Below, in pieces: positions 9,699 through 16,852 of a DNA stretch of 32,486 nt. Each line of letters opens with the position of its first letter. Positions within the stretch are counted from its first letter, which is position 1. The DNA comes from Promineifilum sp. (GTDB lineage: Bacteria > Chloroflexota > Anaerolineae > Promineifilales > Promineifilaceae), in the NCBI GenBank assembly GCA_019695075.1, contig JAIBAS010000502.1, positions 1 through 32,486 of the forward strand, in the 5' to 3' direction. The notes below the pieces were generated by a model. It saw nothing but the letters and a program-made list of their open reading frames with translations, had not been told where the DNA came from and searched no databases. The position numbers and the translations under genes are program-made.

Positions 9699-9986
9699 AT
9701 GCCCGACAAAGACCCCTCCCTCATGGCCCGTTGCCCCGAATGCGACTCGCGCATCTACTTCGACCGCCGGCCGGACAATGGGCAGATGATCGTCTGCCCG
9801 GAGTGTGAGGCCTGTCTGGAGGTCATCCGCAACAACCCCATCCGGCTGGATTGGGCTTCCGAGGAGGGCGAGCGCGCCGGCCCGCTGCCCGCGCCGCTGG
9901 ACGACTTCTTCGGCTTTGGCGGCCGGGACGAGGAGCGCGACCAGGACAGCAGCTACGGCGAAGACGAAGATTACAGCCGCTACTAG
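9699..9986 (+). CDS. LysW-like Cys4 zinc-ribbon protein with acidic tail
   Basis: A 95-residue protein. The first half has a CxxC...CxxC zinc ribbon (Cys12, Cys15, Cys33, Cys36) in the arrangement of LysW/ArgW amino-group carrier proteins, including the conserved run from VCPEC through LEVI to an NPIRLDW-like segment. In LysW a C-terminal EDWGE motif carries the growing amino acid on its last Glu. Here that ending is absent; an acidic tail (DEERDQDSS..GEDEDY) ends in Tyr instead. It is therefore either a carrier with a different attachment chemistry or a zinc-ribbon protein with another role. AGGAG about 7 bases before the ATG supports this start over an internal ATG at 9723. It lies between an ATP-grasp ligase and a propeller protein. 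No other lysine or arginine carrier-pathway genes are in the window. Confidence 0.75.
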   Translation: MPDKDPSLMARCPECDSRIYFDRRPDNGQMIVCPECEACLEVIRNNPIRLDWASEEGERAGPLPAPLDDFFGFGGRDEERDQDSSYGEDEDYSRY

Positions 9987-10012
9987 GCTACTAGGCCCGC
10001 GGGAGGCGTGAC

Positions 10013-11155
10013 ATGGTTCGGCGGGTGGTGAGGGGGATCGGGCTGGCGATGGGGTTGCTGCTGCTGCTGCTGGCCACGCTCGTCGCCTACTGGGCCTTGC
10101 GCCCCAACCGCGCCGAGGTCGATCCGGCCCTGGGCGCGGAGGTGTGGCCCGTTGTCAGCGACGGCTGGCACAACTCCAACACCCACCTCATCTACTGGCG
10201 CGACGCTTTCTTCCTCGTCCACGCCCGCTCGCGCTTCCACATGGGCAACAGCGACTCGCGGCTGGTCGTGCGCCGCTCGGCCGACGGGCGCGAGTGGACA
10301 GAGGTGGCTCTGCTGGGCATGCCCGGCGAGGACATCCGCGACCCAAAGTTCGCCGTCATCGACGACCGCCTCTTCCTCTACGCCCTGCCCAACACCGGCT
10401 TCGAGCCGGAGCCATACGGCACTGTCGTGGCCACCAGCGACGACGGCCTGACCTGGTCGTCGTTCACGCCCATTGAGCCACAGGGCTGGCTACTGTGGGA
10501 GCCGAAAACGCTCGACGGCCGGACGTGGTACGCCACGGCTTACTGGCACGAGCACGGCCGCTCGGCCCTCTTCCGCTCCACCGATGGCCTGACGTGGGAG
10601 CACGTCTCTGACATCCACCAGGGCGACCGCAACGACGAAACGGCCAACGCCTTCCTGCCCGACGGCCGCATGCTGGTGACGGCGCGGCTGGAGGGGGACG
10701 ATCGCGCCTGGCATCAGGGGTCGCCCAACGCCGCCACCCTGCTGGCCGTGGCCGCGCCGCCCTACACCGAGTGGACGACGACCCGCAGCGCCACGGCCCG
10801 CCTCGACGGCCCGGCGCTCTTCACCGACAACGGCCGCGTTTATGCCGTCGGCCGCTTCGACCCGGAGGGCACGGACCAGTGGTACGGCGGCTCCAGCCTG
10901 CTGGGCCGCAAGCGCACGGCGATCTACGAAGTGACGCCCGACGCCCTCATCCACCTGTCCGACCTGCCCAGCGCCGGCGATACGTCCTACGCCGGGGCGG
11001 TCGTGCGCGACGGCGCTCTCTACACAACCTACTACACCAGCGCCACCGCCCGTGATTACCCCTGGCTGCTGGGGCTGGTGACGCCCAGCGATATCCTCAT
11101 GGCCCGCGTGCCGCTGGACAGGCTGGCCGCGCTGGCCGATGCGCGCATGCCTTAG
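10013..11155 (+). CDS. Membrane-anchored Asp-box beta-propeller protein (sialidase-like fold)
   Basis: A 380-residue protein with a positively charged start and one hydrophobic segment (~8-28), which should act as an uncleaved anchor or signal peptide and place the rest outside the membrane. The outer part has three Asp-box motifs (SxDGxxW) at 89-96, 142-149 and 189-196, the hallmark of BNR/sialidase-type beta-propellers. Some such proteins hydrolyse glycosides and others only bind. I cannot confirm the sialidase arginine triad or an assigned nucleophile by eye, so 'sialidase-like fold' is as far as the evidence goes. GGAGG precedes the ATG, and the gap to the upstream LysW-like gene is only 26 bases, suggesting cotranscription. 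Confidence 0.75.
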   Translation: MVRRVVRGIGLAMGLLLLLLATLVAYWALRPNRAEVDPALGAEVWPVVSDGWHNSNTHLIYWRDAFFLVHARSRFHMGNSDSRLVVRRSADGREWTEVALLGMPGEDIRDPKFAVIDDRLFLYALPNTGFEPEPYGTVVATSDDGLTWSSFTPIEPQGWLLWEPKTLDGRTWYATAYWHEHGRSALFRSTDGLTWEHVSDIHQGDRNDETANAFLPDGRMLVTARLEGDDRAWHQGSPNAATLLAVAAPPYTEWTTTRSATARLDGPALFTDNGRVYAVGRFDPEGTDQWYGGSSLLGRKRTAIYEVTPDALIHLSDLPSAGDTSYAGAVVRDGALYTTYYTSATARDYPWLLGLVTPSDILMARVPLDRLAALADARMP

Positions 11156-11308
11156 CCTGAACATCACCTGAGTCTCGCGCGGCTATCCTTCCCTGCCGTC
11201 GCCCGCGCAGCTACACTGGCTGCCTTCATATCCCCGCCGCCGCCCGCGTCCCGCCCCCACCACTGCCGGAAACGTAGCCAAATCCATATCAGCAGAGGAG
11301 AGTGAACC

Positions 11309-11671
11309 ATGACCCATCACACGATGGCCGGCCACCACACGTCGGGGATGAGCGCCGACATGCAAGCATGTATCGACTTGTGTCAGGAGTGCCACACGAC
11401 CTGCCTGGAAACCCTGACCCATTGTCTGACGATGGGCGGCGACCACGCCGCGCCCGACCACATCGGCCTGATGCTCGATTGCGTCGATATCTGCCGCACC
11501 AGCGCCGACTTCATGCTGCGTCACTCGGCCCGCCACGCCCTGACCTGCGGCGTCTGCGCCCAGGTCTGCGACGCCTGCGCGGCCGACTGCGAGCGCTTCG
11601 ACGACGATTTCATGCGCGCCTGCGCCGCGACGTGCCGCCGCTGCGCCCAGGCTTGCCGCCAGATGGCCTAA
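11309..11671 (+). CDS. Csp-like four-helix-bundle copper-storage protein
   Basis: A 120-residue protein with 16 cysteines, mostly in CxxxC and CxxC pairs along predicted helices (Cys21, 25, 28, 32, 39, 58, 62, 80, 83, 87, 90, 94, 105, 109, 112, 116). It also has a His-rich start (MTHHTMAGHH). This matches the DUF326/Csp family, whose four-helix bundles hold many Cu(I) ions in a Cys-lined core. There is no signal peptide, so it resembles the cytosolic Csp3 type that buffers or stores copper. GAGGAG lies about 8 bases before the ATG. It stands alone between the propeller gene and a large palindrome; no copper ATPase or CueR/CsoR-like regulator is nearby. Confidence 0.88.
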   Translation: MTHHTMAGHHTSGMSADMQACIDLCQECHTTCLETLTHCLTMGGDHAAPDHIGLMLDCVDICRTSADFMLRHSARHALTCGVCAQVCDACAADCERFDDDFMRACAATCRRCAQACRQMA

Positions 11672-11687
11672 CGCCGTTCCCCGTGGC

Positions 11688-11745
11688 GCGATTCTCCCGA
11701 ATCGCGTTCCGGGCCTAGATGAAGAACGCGATTCGGGAGAATCGC
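11688..11745. repeat. Perfect 22-bp inverted repeat with nested palindromic arms
   Basis: Positions 11688-11709 and 11724-11745 are exact reverse complements separated by 14 bases. Each arm is itself a hairpin (GCGATTC, 4 bases, GAATCGC), so the site can fold as one long hairpin or two small ones. It begins 17 bases after the copper-protein stop and ends 10 bases before the -35 element of the DUF488 operon. No T-run follows, so it is not a textbook Rho-independent terminator, although it could still end or protect the upstream transcript. Confidence 0.85.
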
Positions 11746-11755
11746 ACCACGACGC

Positions 11756-11784
11756 TTGGGCTTTCGCGCCGCACCCCGTATAAT
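11756..11784 (+). promoter_or_regulatory. Promoter of the DUF488-DUF488-RecQ unit
   Basis: TTGGGC (11756-11761) and a perfect TATAAT (11779-11784) are separated by 17 bases, the ideal sigma-70 spacing. Transcription should start about 7 bases after the -10 box, near 11791, which almost coincides with the GTG start at 11792. The promoter therefore predicts a leaderless transcript and argues against a TTG start at 11756, which would lie inside the -35 box. Confidence 0.65.
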
Positions 11785-11791
11785 CGCCGGC

Positions 11792-12367
11792 GTGGACCGC
11801 GTGCCTGTCTTCACCATCGGCTACGGCGCGCGCGAGATCGACGCCTTCATCGCCGCGCTGCAACGCTACCGCATCGAGTTCCTGCTCGACGTGCGCTCGC
11901 GCCCCTATTCGCGCTACAAGCCTGACTTCTCTAAAGACGCCCTGGCGGAGCACCTGCGCCGGGCGGGCATCCGTTACGTCTTCATGGGCGACACGCTCGG
12001 CGGCCGCCCGGCCGATCCCACCTGCTACGACGCCCACGACAAGATCGATTACGCCCAGGTGGAGACGCGCGCCTTCTTCCGCGAGGGGCTAGAGCGTGTG
12101 GCCCGCGCCCACGAGCAGGGGCGGCGCGTCGTCCTGATGTGTAGCGAGGGCAAGCCGGAAGCCTGCCACCGCAGCGTGCTCATCGGCAAGGCGCTGGCCC
12201 GGCGCGGCATTCCCGTGGCCCACATCGACGAACACGACGAACTGCTGAGCCAGGAAGACGTGCTGCCGCGGCTGACGGGCGGGCAACTGTCCTTCTTTGG
12301 CGACGATATGCTGCGGGCCACCTCGCGCAAGCGCTATGAGCGGCCGGATGAGGACGAAGATGAATAA
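11792..12367 (+). CDS. DUF488 family protein (first of a tandem pair)
   Basis: This 191-residue protein belongs to the DUF488 family. It has the family's opening VFTIGYG, the strand LLDVRSRPYSRYKPDFS, and the conserved Cys-His motif CSEGKPEACHRS. The biochemical role of DUF488 is not established; the motif suggests a thiol-based or metal site. I chose GTG 11792 because the frame's upstream TTG (11756) overlaps the -35 element and homologues begin close to VFTIGYG; GTG 11801 is also possible. The C-terminus is strongly acidic (DEDEDE). Its end overlaps the start of the second DUF488 gene by 8 bases, and a RecQ helicase follows. This points to a cotranslated unit that may act on nucleic acids. 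Confidence 0.85.
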   Translation: MDRVPVFTIGYGAREIDAFIAALQRYRIEFLLDVRSRPYSRYKPDFSKDALAEHLRRAGIRYVFMGDTLGGRPADPTCYDAHDKIDYAQVETRAFFREGLERVARAHEQGRRVVLMCSEGKPEACHRSVLIGKALARRGIPVAHIDEHDELLSQEDVLPRLTGGQLSFFGDDMLRATSRKRYERPDEDEDE

Positions 12368-12845
12368 GGTCTACACCATCGGCGTCATCGGTTACGACGC
12401 CGACGGCTTCTTCCGCGCCCTGCAAGAGGCGGGCGTGGACACGCTGATCGACATTCGCCGGCGGCGGGCGGTGCGCGGGCGCGATTACGCCTTCGCCAAC
12501 AGCCAGCGCTTGCAAGCGCGCCTGGCCGAACTGGGTATCGGCTACCTGCACCGGCTTGACCTGGCCCCGACGACGAGCGTCCGCACCACACAGCGGGCCG
12601 CCGACGAGGCCGCCCACGTGGCCACCCGGCAGCGCGCCGCCCTTAGCCCCGCCTTCGCCGCCGCCTACGAGCGCGAGGTGCTGAGCAGCTTCGACCCGCA
12701 AGCGCTGGCCGACGCGCTGCCGGCCGGGGCCACCGTCGCCCTGCTGTGCGTTGAACGCGAGCCGGCCGCCTGCCATCGGTCGCTGGTGGCCGCCCGTCTG
12801 GCCGAGGCGTTGGGCGTCGCCGTCGCCCACCTGACGCCCGACTGA
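12360..12845 (+). CDS. DUF488 family protein (second of a tandem pair)
   Basis: A 161-residue DUF488 paralogue with the opening VYTIGVIGYD, the segment TLIDIRRRRAVRGRDYAF and the Cys-His motif CVEREPAACHRS. It shares the fold motifs of its upstream neighbour but is clearly diverged and shorter. ATG 12360 is chosen because it places the conserved strand at the N-terminus and has GAGGA upstream. The frame is open further up (an ATG at 12348 exists), but that sequence is just the other gene read in another frame. It overlaps the first DUF488 by 8 bases and lies 44 bases before the RecQ gene, so the three are probably cotranscribed. Function unknown. Confidence 0.85.
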   Translation: MNKVYTIGVIGYDADGFFRALQEAGVDTLIDIRRRRAVRGRDYAFANSQRLQARLAELGIGYLHRLDLAPTTSVRTTQRAADEAAHVATRQRAALSPAFAAAYEREVLSSFDPQALADALPAGATVALLCVEREPAACHRSLVAARLAEALGVAVAHLTPD

Positions 12846-12889
12846 CCAACACCCTCCTCTCACCTCACCCACTGTACTGGAGAAGCCCC

Positions 12890-15748
12890 ATGATCGTCAC
12901 CATCGTCGCCAAGACCCGCCAAGGCCGCGGCGCGTGCGTCGGCGGCATCACCGCCGACGGCCGCTCCGTCCGCCTGATCGCCTCCGACGCGGCCTTCAAC
13001 GAGCACTACAATCTGGAGTACGAAATCGGCCAGCGCTGGGAGATCGAGGCCGACCGGCCGGAGAAGATCATCCCGCCCCACGTCGAGAACGTCGTCGTCC
13101 GGCATAAGCGCCCGCTGCCGCCGGAGCGCGACCTGCCGGCGCTGATCGCCCAGCACATGCCCATCTACCACGGTGGGCCGCAGGTGCTCTACGAGGGGCG
13201 GTTGCAGACCGCGTCCCACGGCGCGCTCTACATCTGTCAGGACGGCGGCGTGCCCGCCCACAGCACAACCTTCTGGCGGCCCGACCGCCCCCTGACGCGC
13301 GACACCAGCGGCAAGCGCATCCACTACCGCTACCCCGCCGATGACGGCGGCCAGACGCTGACCTTCGTCGGCTTCCAGGAGCCGCCGGCGGAGATTGCCG
13401 CGGGCACGCTGTTGCGCGTCTCGCTGGCCCACTGGTGGCGGCCGGAGGAGCGGCCCGACGAGGAACTGCGCTGCTACGTGCAGCTATCCGGCTGGCTGCC
13501 GCCCGGCCATAGCGACGCCCTGGGCGACGCCCACGCCCCGACCATCCACCACGCCGAGGCCGTGGCGACGCCCACGCGCGACGAGGCGCGGGCGACGCTG
13601 AAGCGCGTCTTCGGCTACGATGCCTTCCGGCCGCTGCAAGAGGCGATCATCGCCAACGTCCTGGCCCGGCGCGACAGCCTGGCGATCATGCCCACCGGCA
13701 GCGGCAAATCGCTGTGCTTCCAGTTGCCGGCGCTGCTCTTCCCCGGCCTGACCGTCGTCGTCTCGCCGCTCATCTCGCTGATGGAAGATCAGGTGATGCA
13801 GATGCGCGAGTTGGGCGTGCCCGCCGCCTACCTGAACAGCACGCTGGCCTACGACAGCTACGTCACCATCGCCCGCCGGGTGGCCACGGGCGGGGTCAAG
13901 CTGCTCTACGTCGCCCCGGAGTCGCTGCTGCGGCCGGAGACGCTGGCCCTGCTCGACCAGACCGGCGTCGACTGTCTGACCATCGACGAGGCCCATTGCA
14001 TCTCCGAATGGGGCCACGACTTCCGGCCGGAGTACCGCCAGTTGGCCGCCGTGCGCCAACGCTTCCCCGACGCCATCTGCCTGGCGGTGACGGCCACGGC
14101 CACCGCCCGCGTCCGCGACGACATCCGCGCTTCGCTGGGCATCCCCGGCGCGGCCGTCTTCGTCTCCAGCTTCGACCGCCCCAACCTCTTCCTGGCCGTC
14201 GAGCCGCGCGTGGACGGCCTGGGCCAGACGCTGGCCTTTCTGGAAAACCACCGCGGCGAAGCGGGCATCATCTATTGCATGACCCGCCGCGCCGTGGACA
14301 CGCTGACCGAGCAGCTGGTCGCCCACGGCTGGAACGCGCTGCCCTACCACGCCGGACTGGACACGGCCACGCGCCAGACCAACCAGCGGCGCTTCACCTA
14401 TGACGAGGTAGCCATCATCGTGGCCACGGTCGCCTTCGGCATGGGCATCGACAAGTCCAACGTGCGCTTCATCCTCCACTACGACCTGCCCAAAGACCTG
14501 GAGAGCTACTACCAGCAGATCGGCCGCGCCGGCCGCGACGGTCTGCGGGCCGATTGCCTGCTGCTCTATAGCGCGCGGGACACCTTCACGATCACCCACC
14601 TCATCGAGCAGGGCGACCCGGCGCAACGCCCCGGCGCAATCGCCCGACTTCAAGCCATGCTGGCCTATGCCGAGACCGACCAGTGCCGCCGCCGGCCGCT
14701 GCTGACCTACTTCGGCGAGACGGGCGTGCCGGAGACGTGTGGCCTGTGCGACAACTGCACCGCCGCTGCCGGCGAGCACGTCGATCTGACCACTGCCGCG
14801 CAGAAGTTCCTCTCCTGCGTCAAGCGCACCGGCGAGCTATTCGGCGCGAGCCACGTCATCGACGTGCTGCGCGGGTCGCGGGCCGAGGGCGTGTTGCGGC
14901 GCGGCCACGACCGGCTGTCCACCTACAACATCGGCGGCGAGTATAGCCGCAAAGAATGGCAGCAACTGGGCCGGCAGTTCGTCCAGAAGGGATTGCTGAT
15001 GCAGGACATGGAGCACGGCAGTCTGAAGCTGACGGACAGGGGTTGGGCGGTGCTGCGCGGCGAGGCGTTCCACGGCATGCCGCCGCTGGCCGACCGCCGC
15101 GCCGCCCGCGCCGCGGTAGAGACGGGCTACGACACAGATCTGTTCGAGCAGTTGCGCGAGCGGCGGCTGCGGCTGGCCCGCGAGGCCGGCGTGCCGCCCT
15201 ATGTCATCTTCCACGACAGCTCGCTGGCCGACATGGCCCGCTACTACCCGCAGTCGGCCGACAGCCTGGCGCAGATGCAAGGCATCGGCGCGGTTAAGCA
15301 GGAGCGCTACGGCGACGCCTTCCTGGCGGTCATCCGCGCCTACTGCGCCGAGCGGGGCATTGCCGAGAAGCCCAAGGCGGGCGCGACGACGCGGGCGACC
15401 CGGCCGGCCATCCCCGTCAAGACGCGGCGCGACGAGGTGCTGGCCCTCTACCAGAGCGGGCGCAGCGTAACTGAGATCGGCGAGATCTTCGGGATCAAAG
15501 TGGCGACGGTGGCCAATCACCTCTGGGAAGCGGTGCAGGACGGCGCGAGCATCGACCCGGCGCCGCTGCCGGCCGAGACGGGCCTATCGGCCGCCGACCA
15601 GGCGCGCGTCCTGCAAGCGTTCCGCGACCTGGGCGCGGAGCGGCTGCGGCCGGTCTACGACGCGCTGGGGGAGACGATCAGCTACGACGCCCTGCACCTG
15701 CTGCGGCTCTTCACCGTTTGCACCGCTCTGCAACGGGCGGCCGACTAG
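12890..15748 (+). CDS. recQ: RecQ-family ATP-dependent DNA helicase with extra N-terminal domain
   Basis: A 952-residue RecQ helicase, a 3'-5' DNA unwinding enzyme of recombination and repair. Residues 1-~210 are an added domain not found in ordinary RecQ (opens MIVTIVAKTRQGRG, with GRSVRLI); it looks like an OB-fold-rich module of the type I recall as 'dual OB', an identification from memory. The helicase core starts near 232: FGYDAFRPLQ, Walker A PTGSGKS (Lys273), DEAH 366-369, TATAT, and the QIGRAGRDG motif. The RecQ zinc site is Cys599, 617, 620, 623. A winged helix (~635-725), an HRDC-like domain (~747-820) and a C-terminal helix-turn-helix region (~845-945, SVTEIGEIFGIK) follow. GGAG precedes the ATG. 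It follows two DUF488 genes and is probably in their operon. Confidence 0.93.
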   Translation: MIVTIVAKTRQGRGACVGGITADGRSVRLIASDAAFNEHYNLEYEIGQRWEIEADRPEKIIPPHVENVVVRHKRPLPPERDLPALIAQHMPIYHGGPQVLYEGRLQTASHGALYICQDGGVPAHSTTFWRPDRPLTRDTSGKRIHYRYPADDGGQTLTFVGFQEPPAEIAAGTLLRVSLAHWWRPEERPDEELRCYVQLSGWLPPGHSDALGDAHAPTIHHAEAVATPTRDEARATLKRVFGYDAFRPLQEAIIANVLARRDSLAIMPTGSGKSLCFQLPALLFPGLTVVVSPLISLMEDQVMQMRELGVPAAYLNSTLAYDSYVTIARRVATGGVKLLYVAPESLLRPETLALLDQTGVDCLTIDEAHCISEWGHDFRPEYRQLAAVRQRFPDAICLAVTATATARVRDDIRASLGIPGAAVFVSSFDRPNLFLAVEPRVDGLGQTLAFLENHRGEAGIIYCMTRRAVDTLTEQLVAHGWNALPYHAGLDTATRQTNQRRFTYDEVAIIVATVAFGMGIDKSNVRFILHYDLPKDLESYYQQIGRAGRDGLRADCLLLYSARDTFTITHLIEQGDPAQRPGAIARLQAMLAYAETDQCRRRPLLTYFGETGVPETCGLCDNCTAAAGEHVDLTTAAQKFLSCVKRTGELFGASHVIDVLRGSRAEGVLRRGHDRLSTYNIGGEYSRKEWQQLGRQFVQKGLLMQDMEHGSLKLTDRGWAVLRGEAFHGMPPLADRRAARAAVETGYDTDLFEQLRERRLRLAREAGVPPYVIFHDSSLADMARYYPQSADSLAQMQGIGAVKQERYGDAFLAVIRAYCAERGIAEKPKAGATTRATRPAIPVKTRRDEVLALYQSGRSVTEIGEIFGIKVATVANHLWEAVQDGASIDPAPLPAETGLSAADQARVLQAFRDLGAERLRPVYDALGETISYDALHLLRLFTVCTALQRAAD

Positions 15749-15782
15749 GGTGTGTATGCAAATTAGCGCGTTGGCCACGCCC

Positions 15783-15909
15783 GCCCCGGGCTGAAGCCGC
15801 GGGGCTAGTCAACGACGGCCCCTAAATGGGCCTTCAGAGGGGGATGCGCGTTGCCTGAGCCGGCCTCGGCCGGCGTCGTGACGTAGCCCGGTTGCCTTTA
15901 GGCCCGGGC
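15783..15909. repeat. Intergenic element with four consecutive hairpins
   Basis: Between recQ and the acyltransferase gene lie four inverted repeats in a row: GCCCC...GGGGC (15783-15805, stem extended with a bulge), GGCCC/GGGCC (15817-15832), GCCGGCC/GGCCGGC (15859-15874, loop of 2) and GCCCGG/CCGGGC (15886-15909). No reading frame is credible here. The regular layout looks like a mobile or structured repeat of the kind dispersed in Chloroflexota genomes; that is inference, since only one copy is in the window. Confidence 0.6.
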
Positions 15910-15951
15910 GGCCCGGTCGAACAGGCCGGTTCTCTACTTGGCCTACACGCC

Positions 15952-16620
15952 CTAGACCGCGCTGACCGAAGCCGGCTTCTTCAGGGGGAGCATCAGTTCC
16001 GGGTGGCGACCAACGATGTCGGCGAACTCGGCCTGGATGAGCGGCAACTCGGCCTCGTAGTCGTCACCGGGCCAGAAGACGGGGCCGACGCGCATGCGCC
16101 GATTGGAGTAGTCGAACTTGACCATCACCAGCGGCACGCGCGCGTTGCGGGCGATGTGGTAGAAGCCGCTGCGCCAGCCCTTACCGTCGTGGCCCTTGCC
16201 GCGCGTGCCCTCCGGCATGATCGCCAGCAGGAATTGCTCGCGGCTGTCGAACTCGTCGACCATCTGCGACACAAAATCGCGCGTGCGGTCGCGGTCGAGG
16301 GGGATGCCGCCGAACCAGCGCAGGAACCAGCCCACCGGGCCAACAAAGGGCGTGTGCTTCATGACGAAATGGACATCGACGCCCAGCGCCGCCATCGTGA
16401 AGGCGGTCATGAAGAAGTCGCCGTTGGACGTGTGCGGCGCGCCGACAAACACCAGGCGCGGCAGATCGGGCAGTTCTCCAACGACGCGCCAGCCCATCAG
16501 GCGCATCAGCAGCGTAAACAGGAAGCGCGTCAGGCGGTTGCCGCGGCGGGGGATGCTGGCCCCTAGCGCCGGCAGTTCGGTGCGGCGAAGGTCGTCGTGT
16601 GCGGGCTGTGTTGGCTCCAT
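15952..16620 (-). CDS. PlsC-type acyltransferase
   Basis: A 222-residue member of the glycerol-phosphate acyltransferase (PlsC/AGPAT) family. The catalytic H(x)4D motif is His63-Asp68 (PHTSNGD), and the later blocks GGIPLDR (104-110) and PEGTR (136-140) are present. Such enzymes move a fatty acyl group from acyl-ACP or acyl-CoA to lysophosphatidate or related acceptors at the inner membrane face. The protein is short, with one weak hydrophobic stretch (~33-44), so peripheral attachment is likely. AGGAG lies about 10 bases before the ATG. It is a single gene on the minus strand between two repeat-bearing gaps, so context does not give the acceptor. Confidence 0.88.
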   Translation of the reverse strand: MEPTQPAHDDLRRTELPALGASIPRRGNRLTRFLFTLLMRLMGWRVVGELPDLPRLVFVGAPHTSNGDFFMTAFTMAALGVDVHFVMKHTPFVGPVGWFLRWFGGIPLDRDRTRDFVSQMVDEFDSREQFLLAIMPEGTRGKGHDGKGWRSGFYHIARNARVPLVMVKFDYSNRRMRVGPVFWPGDDYEAELPLIQAEFADIVGRHPELMLPLKKPASVSAV

Positions 16621-16726
16621 GATCGTGGTAGCTCCTGCGAGCGCCGGGGCGGCCCGGCACGTGGGCAGCGGTTTGACTACACCTGCTAGAACACCGGGTT
16701 AGCAAAAAAGTGACGACAGGCTGGAG

Positions 16727-16781
16727 AGACCTCAGAGGTCTTCTGAGACCTCTGAGGTCTGGCCGACGAGGTCTGGCCGAC
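16727..16781. repeat. 15-bp perfect palindrome followed by a 14-bp tandem duplication
   Basis: 16727-16741 and 16746-16760 are exact inverted repeats with a 4-base loop, and each arm is itself nearly self-complementary (GACCTC/GAGGTC). A 14-bp unit GAGGTCTGGCCGAC then occurs twice without a gap (16754-16767, 16768-16781). It lies in the divergent gap between the acyltransferase and a GH13 gene, 72 bases before the latter's start. No T-run follows. Confidence 0.8.
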
Positions 16782-16852
16782 GCGCACTTCTGGCCCGCCG
16801 CGCCTTTTTCCGGCATGATCGCGCCAAACCTATTCGCCAAGGAGCAGCTACA

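Noticed and set aside
13484-14779. 431-codon minus-strand frame over recQ
   Set aside because: It is antisense to intact helicase motifs, has no recognisable domain and no ribosome site.
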